A stretch of 64,000 nt of DNA. Source: an uncultured Ruminococcus sp. (GTDB taxonomy: Bacteria > Bacillota > Clostridia > Oscillospirales > Ruminococcaceae). Numbering within the stretch: position 1 is the stretch's first letter; the number at the start of each line of letters is the position of its first letter. Location of the stretch: the NCBI GenBank assembly GCA_910584195.1, contig CAJTYV010000016.1, positions 5,548 through 69,547 of the forward strand. The letters run 5' to 3'. This document shows, one piece after another, positions 58,074 to 64,000 of the stretch. The notes beneath the pieces are model-generated. The model had not been told where the DNA came from. It ran no database searches and was given only the letters and a program-made list of their open reading frames with translations. The position numbers and the translations under genes were made by a program.

Positions 58074-58984
58074 TTAAATCAATCACTGTTACGAACTATC
58101 TTGGCGATAGTATCAAACTTGATTTGGCGCGGCCGGAGGAATCCGGCTTCGTCGTCACTTCAGTTACCGGTTTGGGATCTGGAAAAGCGAATATTAACAT
58201 GACAGAAATAGCGACAAACGATGGAAGTCTATATAATTCGTCTAGGCTCCCGAGCCGTAACATTGTAATATCATTGAAATATCTATGGCAGAGTACAATC
58301 GAGGATGTGCGCCAGCTCTCATATAAATTTTTCCCAATCAAGAAAAAACTCACCCTGCTTATCGAGACGGACAACAGGCAGGCGGAGATTGAGGGCTATA
58401 CAGAAGCAAACGATCCAAACATATTCAGCAAGGATGAGGGTTCTGACATTTCAATCGTATGTCCGAATCCTTTTTTTTATTCTGCCGGAAAAGACGGAGT
58501 AAACACTACTATTTTTTATGGTGTCGAACCGTTATTCGAGTTTCCGTTCAGTAATGAATCCCTTTATGAGTGTCTGATCGAAATGGGGTGGATTCAGAAC
58601 CAGATGGAAAAAGTGGTTGTTTATAGCGGTGATGCAGAAATTGGTGTGACTATTACGATTCATGCAATCGGAGAAGCACGCAACATTACCATCTACAATA
58701 CTGGCACAAGAGAGATTATGAGGATTGACACAAATAAGTTGGCGTCTTTTACCGGTTCCGGGATTGTGGCAGGTGATGAAATCACTATTTGTACTGTGAA
58801 AGGCAAGAAATCAATCACGCTGCTTAGAAACGGTAAAACCACGAACATACTCAACTGCCTTGACAAGAATGCCGATTGGTTCCAGCTCGCAAAGGGCGAT
58901 AACGTCTTTGCGTATACGGCTGAAGAAGGGAGTACAAACCTACAGTTTAAGATTGAAAATCGAGTCATTTACGAGGGGGTATAG
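58070..58984 (+). CDS. Distal tail protein (Dit)-like, 304 aa
   Basis: Begins 4 bases inside the tape measure end. The N-terminus KSITVTNYLGDSIKLDLARP, then YNSSRLPSRNIVISLKYLW and SIVCPNPFFYSAGKDGVNTT are typical of Dit proteins, which form the ring at the tail tip. The C-terminal part is a beta domain. Confidence 0.85.
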   Translation: MIKSITVTNYLGDSIKLDLARPEESGFVVTSVTGLGSGKANINMTEIATNDGSLYNSSRLPSRNIVISLKYLWQSTIEDVRQLSYKFFPIKKKLTLLIETDNRQAEIEGYTEANDPNIFSKDEGSDISIVCPNPFFYSAGKDGVNTTIFYGVEPLFEFPFSNESLYECLIEMGWIQNQMEKVVVYSGDAEIGVTITIHAIGEARNITIYNTGTREIMRIDTNKLASFTGSGIVAGDEITICTVKGKKSITLLRNGKTTNILNCLDKNADWFQLAKGDNVFAYTAEEGSTNLQFKIENRVIYEGV

Positions 58985-58986
58985 GT

Positions 58987-60060
58987 ATGGATGTAACAGT
59001 TCTTAACACGAATCTTGACGCCGTATCCATCGTTGATGTCTACGAATCGTTCATCTGGACTGACCGGTATTATGAATATGGAGATTTCGAGCTTTTTACC
59101 TCGATGACAGAGACTATTCTCAGTTACATCAGACAGGATTATTATTTGCAGAACCGCGAGTCGGAACACGTTATGATTATCGAAAAGATACGAATTGCTT
59201 CTGATTCCGAGAATGGGAACCATATCACGGTTACTGGCAGATCATTGGAATCTATTCTTGACCGCCGGATTGTCTGGGGACAAAAGACCATAACCGGAAA
59301 TCTTCAAAATGGAATCCGTACTCTGCTGAATGAGAATGTAATATCTCCAGCAGACAGCACAAGGAGAATAAGTAACTTTATCTTTGAAGCGTCAACTGAT
59401 CCCGCTATTACGTCACTGAAGATTGATGCGCAGTATACCGGCGATAATCTGTATGATGTAATTAACAAAATCTGTAGTGAGAGAAGCATAGGTTTCAAGG
59501 TGACTCTTAACAACAATAAACAGTTCGTATTTAAGCTGTATGCCGGGACGGATCGTTCCTATGACCAGTCGGCGAATCCTTATGTCGTATTTTCCCCCAA
59601 ATTTGAAAACATCATCAACAGTAATTATGTGGAATCTAAGTCTGCACTGAAGACCGTTACTCTGGTTGGCGGTGAAGGTGAGGGTTCTGCAAGAAAGTAT
59701 ACGACTGTTGGCGGGGGAAGTGGATTAAATAGGCGGGAGCTTTTTACGGACGCAAGGGATATTTCTTCTGATGTTGGAGACGGGGTTGTCTTATCTGATG
59801 CGGAATACACGGCTCAGTTACAGCAGCGGGGAAAAGAAAAGTTGGCAGAGAACACGGATGTAACCTCATTTGAGGGGCAGGTGGAAACAACCGTTATGTT
59901 CAGGTATGGAGAGGACTTCTTCAACGGAGATGTCGTTCAGATCGCCAACGAATACGGACATGAAACGAAAGCGAGAATCGTTGAAATCGTTATGTCCGAA
60001 GATGAAGACGGTAACTCTGTATACCCTACATTTAAAACGATAGAACAGGAGGCGGTGTGA
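58987..60060 (+). CDS. ReqiPepy6 Gp37-like tail-tip protein, 357 aa
   Basis: The pattern DAVSIVDVYESFIWTDRYYE, then VTGRSLESILDRRIVW and NLYDVINKICSERSIGFKV matches the siphovirus Gp37-like family. These are tail-tip hub proteins that follow Dit and may carry host-wall contact functions. AGGGGGTATAGGT lies upstream. Confidence 0.85.
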   Translation: MDVTVLNTNLDAVSIVDVYESFIWTDRYYEYGDFELFTSMTETILSYIRQDYYLQNRESEHVMIIEKIRIASDSENGNHITVTGRSLESILDRRIVWGQKTITGNLQNGIRTLLNENVISPADSTRRISNFIFEASTDPAITSLKIDAQYTGDNLYDVINKICSERSIGFKVTLNNNKQFVFKLYAGTDRSYDQSANPYVVFSPKFENIINSNYVESKSALKTVTLVGGEGEGSARKYTTVGGGSGLNRRELFTDARDISSDVGDGVVLSDAEYTAQLQQRGKEKLAENTDVTSFEGQVETTVMFRYGEDFFNGDVVQIANEYGHETKARIVEIVMSEDEDGNSVYPTFKTIEQEAV

Positions 60061-60061
60061 T

Positions 60062-61570
60062 ATGAGTGTGACATGTGGGTTTTATAACTCAAAAAATGGC
60101 GATCGAAAATACGATGCGATTCAAATGTCAAGTATTTTTGACGGCATCATCCGGGATGGAGTTTTACAGCATTACGGAACGGCAATGGTTGTTAAAGAAT
60201 CCGAAGGCATGATGGTGAATGTCGGCATCGGACGGGCCTGGTTTAATCATACATGGACTCTGAATGATGCATTGCTTCCGTTGACGGTTCCTATATCGGA
60301 AGTTCTTCTAAACAGAATTGATGCGGTTGTTCTGGAAGTCGACGCACGCGAATCTGTTAGAGCGAATTCTATTAAGATTATCAAAGGTACTCCGGCATCC
60401 AGTCCGAAGAACCCGACGATGATCAAGACAAACGACAGATGGCAGTATCCGCTTGCCTATATCCGTGTCAACGCTGGTGTGACTTCGATACGGCAGGCGA
60501 ACATTACAAATTGTGTGGGAACGTCTGCGTGTCCGTTTGTTACTGCTCCACTGGAAAAGATGTCTATTGACGCTCTTGTAGCACAGTGGGGAGATCAGTG
60601 GAAGGCTTTTTACGGCGCTCAGACGGCGGACATGGAAGCTGCAAATACTTTCTGGAAAAACCAGTGGAGGACGTGGTTCCAGGCACAGACGACAGAGATT
60701 CAGGAAGCATATCTGAACTGGGAGCATCAGTGGGAGGAATTTTTTAACGCCCACGCAAATGAAATTACCGATACGGCTGAGTATTGGAAGGACATGTGGC
60801 AAAAGTGGTTCTATGACTATGTCAACAACAGTAGCAGGGAGTTAGCCTATTGGAAGAAGCTTGTAACCGACGATTTTACGGAGTACAGCACTTTCTGGAA
60901 AAACCAGTGGAGGACGTGGTTCCAGGCACAGACGACAGAGATTCAGGAAGCATATCTGAACTGGGAGCATCAGTGGGAGGAATTTTTTAATAATCAGACC
61001 ACGGAGATGCAGACGGCAAATGCGAACTGGAAAGATTTATGGCAGGCATGGTTCTACGATTATGTGAACGGAAACACGGAAGAATATTCCGCATGGAAGA
61101 ACTCAATCGACAAAGATTTTCGAGATTGGTGGGATTCTATTAAGGAACTTCTTGACGGTGAAGACATTTCCGCATTCGCTAACAAACTTGTCGCTCTCAA
61201 TGAGCGAATGGATAAGTTTGAAGAATTTCAAAATGAGCTTACAAATACCCATTCGATCTATGACAGCCTTAACGATTCGTCGGATAAGGCTATTTTTGAT
61301 GGGAATAACGAGCCGATTGAAGGGAAACGTGTCACGTTCGTTGTTGAGAAAGAGTCTGATGTTGGAAAGGAACTAGAAGACGTAAAGAGGCGTTTATCGG
61401 CTATTGAGCAGGCATTTGACGGGCTTGCCAATGAATTTACGGTTTATCAGATTCTGACTGACGGCGGAACATGGCTGTATGTTGATAATCCCGATACCGA
61501 CCGTACCGAGCAACTCCTTGATGATAAAGGCGATGTTATCAGAGGCAAAACCATATTCGTCACAAAGTAA
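60062..61570 (+). CDS. Tail fibre/baseplate protein with tryptophan-rich repeats, 502 aa
   Basis: Residues 1-180 form a baseplate-attachment domain (TCGFYNSKNGDRKYDAIQMS, then FDGIIRDGVLQHYG). A tryptophan-rich helical shaft (about 185-345) has 81-residue repeats containing FWKNQWRTWFQAQTTEIQEA. The C-terminal part (360-502) is coiled coil plus a small beta tip. An exact 101-bp DNA repeat lies in the shaft. Likely function: adsorption apparatus. Confidence 0.8.
   Translation: MSVTCGFYNSKNGDRKYDAIQMSSIFDGIIRDGVLQHYGTAMVVKESEGMMVNVGIGRAWFNHTWTLNDALLPLTVPISEVLLNRIDAVVLEVDARESVRANSIKIIKGTPASSPKNPTMIKTNDRWQYPLAYIRVNAGVTSIRQANITNCVGTSACPFVTAPLEKMSIDALVAQWGDQWKAFYGAQTADMEAANTFWKNQWRTWFQAQTTEIQEAYLNWEHQWEEFFNAHANEITDTAEYWKDMWQKWFYDYVNNSSRELAYWKKLVTDDFTEYSTFWKNQWRTWFQAQTTEIQEAYLNWEHQWEEFFNNQTTEMQTANANWKDLWQAWFYDYVNGNTEEYSAWKNSIDKDFRDWWDSIKELLDGEDISAFANKLVALNERMDKFEEFQNELTNTHSIYDSLNDSSDKAIFDGNNEPIEGKRVTFVVEKESDVGKELEDVKRRLSAIEQAFDGLANEFTVYQILTDGGTWLYVDNPDTDRTEQLLDDKGDVIRGKTIFVTK
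60647..60990 (+). repeat. Exact 101-bp direct repeat in the fibre gene
   Basis: Bases 60647-60747 and 60890-60990 are identical over 101 bp, including silent positions, with a 243-bp (81-codon) period. The flanking parts of each unit have diverged, so this looks like recent duplication or gene conversion. Confidence 0.9.
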
Positions 61571-61581
61571 AGGAGGCGCTT

Positions 61582-61908
61582 ATGTTTGACAATACCTTTG
61601 TATATTTACAGGCAATTACAGATTCGATAAAAGAGCCGGTTATGGATAACCTTGGGAATCCGATTGAAAGCCGTACATACTCGGGTCTGTTGGCAAAATT
61701 TATGGAGGGCATACCGCCGGAATTTCAGGTTTCAGGATACCTCAGAGACAATGCCAGAAGGGGTATTTATCTGCTGTTAGATTCTAATAGCGAAACGGTT
61801 AAGGACAGTAAATCAAGAGACCTGAACGGTAAGGGATATTCAACAGAACAAATTCTTGACAGCGGAAATAATCCAATCCTCAGTCAAGCTATATTTGTTA
61901 CAAATTAA
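61582..61908 (+). CDS. Tail accessory protein, 108 aa
   Basis: TNTHS-like tip features are absent. The sequence has TDSIKEPVMDNLGNPIESRT and a closing NPILSQAIFVTN that mirrors the end of the upstream fibre (KGDVIRGKTIFVTK). This suggests a shared C-terminal motif. It lies between fibre and DGR target. AAAGGAGGCGCTT lies upstream. Confidence 0.65.
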   Translation: MFDNTFVYLQAITDSIKEPVMDNLGNPIESRTYSGLLAKFMEGIPPEFQVSGYLRDNARRGIYLLLDSNSETVKDSKSRDLNGKGYSTEQILDSGNNPILSQAIFVTN

Positions 61909-61926
61909 AAAGAAAGGTGATGAAGT

Positions 61927-62907
61927 ATGAAGATTACAGATTATGAAAAAGTGACACAACTTCTCGACAACAACGTCCTGCTTGTGGATGGTGACGGCGG
62001 GACAAAAACAATTTTGGCAAGGGATTTGCTTGGGGCGCTTGTGGCGATAAGTTCTTCGCAGGATTATCTTGCTAAGATGAATGTTTCTCAGCTTACGCAG
62101 GTTAGCGCTGTTTCTGCGAGTGACAGGATTCTTCTTGGCGCTGCGGATGGCAACAAGGGCATCACGGTCAACGATGCTTTTTGGGGGATTTTGGACGAGG
62201 TTATTTCTGTGGAGCAGCGCAGAAATATTTTCCGCGGCAAGAATCTTGGGACAGCTTTTACGGCTGCGCAGAAAGCCCAGATCAAAGCCGGAACGTTCAA
62301 AGGATTCTTTATCGGGGACTACTGGAGTATCGGCGACCGTACCTGGAGAATTGTCGATATCAACTACTGGCTGAATTCCGGCGATACTTCCTGCACAACT
62401 CCTCATCTGGTAATTATGCCGGATCAGTCTCTTTACTCTGCCAAGATGAATGAAACCAACATCACGACTGGCGGCTATGTTGGCTCCCAGATGTATACAG
62501 CAAATCTCGCCAATGCCAAGACGCTGGTGAATTCGGCGTTCGGCTCTGCGAATATTCTCAATCATAGAGAGTATCTGACAAATGCGGTGTCAAATGGATA
62601 TCCGTCGGCAGGAGCATGGTATGACTCTACGGTGGAGCTGCCGAACGAGATCATGATGTACGGAAGTTTGGTGTTTACGCCGGCTGGTGACGGTTCTTTC
62701 GTTCCGAACCGTTATACCATCGACAAGACACAGTTGGCGCTCATGAAGATGTATCCGAGGTTCATCAATCCTGGAAGATATTGGTATTGGCTGAGAGACG
62801 TCGTTTCTTCGGCTTGTTTCGCTCTTGTGCACTACTATGGCAATACGGACTACAGCTACGCCTCGAGCTCTGGCGGGGTTCGTCCGGTCTTCGGGTTGGT
62901 TGGCTAA
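61927..62907 (+). CDS. DGR target protein 3, tail-tip receptor-binding candidate, 326 aa
   Basis: The N-terminal 110 residues attach to the tail (KVTQLLDNNVLLVDGDGGTK, then LARDLLGALVAIS). The rest is a DUF6273/C-type-lectin-like domain: FIGDYWSIGDRTWRIVDINY, a central region and RYWYWLRD before the variable part (residues 291-326). It ends SSSGGVRPVFGLVG. As the DGR target nearest the template and next to fibre genes, it is the likely receptor-binding protein. It begins after AGAAAGGTGATGAAGT. Confidence 0.88.
   Translation: MKITDYEKVTQLLDNNVLLVDGDGGTKTILARDLLGALVAISSSQDYLAKMNVSQLTQVSAVSASDRILLGAADGNKGITVNDAFWGILDEVISVEQRRNIFRGKNLGTAFTAAQKAQIKAGTFKGFFIGDYWSIGDRTWRIVDINYWLNSGDTSCTTPHLVIMPDQSLYSAKMNETNITTGGYVGSQMYTANLANAKTLVNSAFGSANILNHREYLTNAVSNGYPSAGAWYDSTVELPNEIMMYGSLVFTPAGDGSFVPNRYTIDKTQLALMKMYPRFINPGRYWYWLRDVVSSACFALVHYYGNTDYSYASSSGGVRPVFGLVG
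62799..62907 (+). repeat. DGR variable repeat VR3
   Basis: Against the 51 visible template bases, VR3 has eight differences, all at the 15 template adenines, and 36 of 36 non-adenine positions are identical. The 3' end GGCGGGGTTCGTCCGG is shared with VR1 and VR2. Confidence 0.93.
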
Positions 62908-62912
62908 ATCCG

Positions 62913-62932
62913 GGGGCCTTGTGCCCCTTTTT
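62913..62932 (+). terminator. CTTGT hairpin after VR3
   Basis: GGGGC (62913-62917), loop CTTGT, GCCCC (62923-62927), followed by TTTTTG. The stem sequence differs from those after VR1 and VR2 but the loop is identical. Confidence 0.8.
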
Positions 62933-62987
62933 GTGGAAACCGTATGTAGGTGACTGAAAATTATGTTAAAAGAAAGGAAGAATCAAA

Positions 62988-63296
62988 ATGGATGAGAGAA
63001 TCTATAAGATAACCCTCGCTGATGGAACAGAAATCGGTAATCTTACCATGAACGGTAATAATTTCATTTCTGAAGGGACCATCGACCCCGGAATTTTCCA
63101 GTCGAATTGCTCCCCCGTTATAATCAACGATGGTGAGCATGATGAGGTACATGAGAATATGGATCTGGTGCAGGTGACGGAGGTAGACGGGAAGTCCTGG
63201 TTTGTTCTTAGAGATATTACTCTCAAGGAACTGGAGCAGGCGAAAATCAAATCCGACATTGAGTACCTCGCAATGATGTGTGAAGTTGACCTGTAA
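62988..63296 (+). CDS. Tail-associated small protein, 102 aa
   Basis: Beta-rich start (YKITLADGTEIGNLTMNGNN) and a C-terminal helix with LKELEQAKIKSDIEYLAMM. I recall similar proteins just before XkdX in Clostridia phages. It has a good AAAGGAAGAATCAAA ribosome site. Confidence 0.75.
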   Translation: MDERIYKITLADGTEIGNLTMNGNNFISEGTIDPGIFQSNCSPVIINDGEHDEVHENMDLVQVTEVDGKSWFVLRDITLKELEQAKIKSDIEYLAMMCEVDL

Positions 63297-63311
63297 GAAA
63301 GGAGGATCACC

Positions 63312-63455
63312 ATGGAACATAGCAAGAATTACGACAAGGTTAAGAACTACTACGGCAGGAAGCTGTGGGATGAGAACCGCGTTCGTAACGCCGTAGTAAA
63401 AGGCTGGATCACAGAAGAAGAATTTGTCGAGATCACAGGGAAAGACTATAAATGA
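63312..63455 (+). CDS. XkdX-family protein, 47 aa
   Basis: Sequence DKVKNYYGRKLWDENRVRNA then KGWITEEEFVEITGKDY is the XkdX signature, a very small protein of siphovirus tail clusters with unknown role. AAAGGAGGATCACC lies upstream. It overlaps the next ATG by 4 bases. Confidence 0.85.
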   Translation: MEHSKNYDKVKNYYGRKLWDENRVRNAVVKGWITEEEFVEITGKDYK

Positions 63456-63943
63456 GTGTCTTAGTGAGCGACCGTAAAGAGTCCAAATTTGAAGCCATTA
63501 CATATTCGATTGAACTCCATGATATGCTTATAGACTTTATGCAGAGAAATTTCGGGGTAAAGGATTTAGACCACTTTGTCAGAGTTCGTTATGCCTACGG
63601 GGATGATGAAACGGAAAATTTTGCGAAGTACAGGTATCTTATGACCAACTTCAAGAACCGTATCGACCTGCTGGCGTCGCAACTCACCAATAATATCAGA
63701 GCGGCTAATTCCACTTATCCCACTTCTATGCTGGAGTATGAGCAGAGGAGAAGCTACCAGAACAACGCTATTGTAAACTGCGAGCAGATCATCAAAGAGT
63801 TGCAGCGGATTGTAGAGATTTTCAATGTGGATGTTAATACTTACGGCAGATATGTCAAAGCTATCGACCGAGAAATCGGATTGATAAAGAAATGGCGTCA
63901 GCGCGACAACAGAATCAAATCGTATTTGCAGGGCAACATCTAA
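63452..63943 (+). CDS. avd: DGR accessory protein (Avd-like), 163 aa
   Basis: A fully helical, basic protein: YSIELHDMLIDFMQRNFGVK, then NFKNRIDLLASQLTNNIRAA, YPTSMLEYEQRRSYQNNAIV and EIGLIKKWRQRDNRIKSYL. This matches the four-helix bundle layout of Avd accessory proteins, which bind the DGR reverse transcriptase and template RNA. Placement immediately upstream of the template repeat, with the target gene before it, reproduces the classic order target-avd-TR-RT. The family call is from pattern and context. Confidence 0.75.
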   Translation: MSVLVSDRKESKFEAITYSIELHDMLIDFMQRNFGVKDLDHFVRVRYAYGDDETENFAKYRYLMTNFKNRIDLLASQLTNNIRAANSTYPTSMLEYEQRRSYQNNAIVNCEQIIKELQRIVEIFNVDVNTYGRYVKAIDREIGLIKKWRQRDNRIKSYLQGNI

Positions 63944-63949
63944 TAAACG

Positions 63950-64000
63950 CGTCGTTTCTTCGGCTAATTTCGCTAATGTGAACAACAATGGCAATACGAA
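63950..64000 (+). repeat. DGR template repeat (TR), truncated by the window end
   Basis: Begins 6 bases after the Avd-like stop with CGTCGTTTCTTCGGCT and continues with AAT and AAC codons, the adenine-rich pattern typical of template repeats. Fifteen of the 51 visible bases are A. The rest of the template and the reverse transcriptase should lie just beyond the right edge. Confidence 0.92.

Overview
The window is one continuous stretch of a tailed-phage (siphovirus-type) genome. All convincing genes are on the + strand. They are tightly packed with AAAGGAG ribosome sites and frequent ATGA start/stop overlaps. Gene content points to a host in class Clostridia, probably a gut Lachnospiraceae or Oscillospiraceae: an anaerobic NrdD/NrdG pair, a SleB-like hydrolase, DUF6353/DUF5662/DUF488-type genes and low-to-moderate GC. 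This host call rests on recalled family distributions. No integrase, repressor or holin was recognised, so lifestyle is undetermined.

Layout. 0-9.9 kb: small membrane and unknown proteins, three paralogous two-TM proteins, one tRNA-like gene and two tandem proteins ending in a hypervariable C-type-lectin-like segment. 9.9-18.1 kb: replication block with a 1440-residue helicase/primase/family B polymerase fusion, an SSB-like protein, a methylase-fold protein and an SF2 helicase. 18.1-30.4 kb: accessory metabolism (HAD fusion, LemA, NrdG, NrdD, MazG) and many microproteins. 30.4-32.5 kb: an iteron-like repeat tract, a promoter with a structured leader RNA, and a 348-residue unknown protein. 32.6-36.6 kb: two nucleases and a 959-residue protein with the DFDGD signature of double-psi-barrel RNA polymerases. 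36.6-37.2 kb: noncoding, candidate packaging region. 37.2-64 kb: virion genes in near-canonical order (terminases, portal, protease-capsid fusion, connectors, tail tube, chaperones, lysin, a 2682-residue tape measure, Dit, Gp37-like, tail fibre), then a diversity-generating retroelement (DGR): variable target, XkdX, Avd-like protein and the first 51 bases of the template repeat, cut by the window end.

How it fits together. One template repeat appears to feed three variable repeats: one in a tail-tip protein next to it and two in non-structural proteins about 60 kb away. All 23 differences between the visible template and the three copies fall at template adenines, and each copy is followed by a hairpin with the same CTTGT loop. 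Separately, eight copies of a 26-bp motif sit just upstream of genes in the left half only, often right after a terminator. With the phage's own RNA-polymerase-like gene, this suggests a dedicated phage promoter class, which is an inference. Two long fusion genes (polymerase and capsid) contain perfect internal ribosome sites, so they may each make two products. Three genes look broken or recoded: one amber stop and two homopolymer frameshifts.
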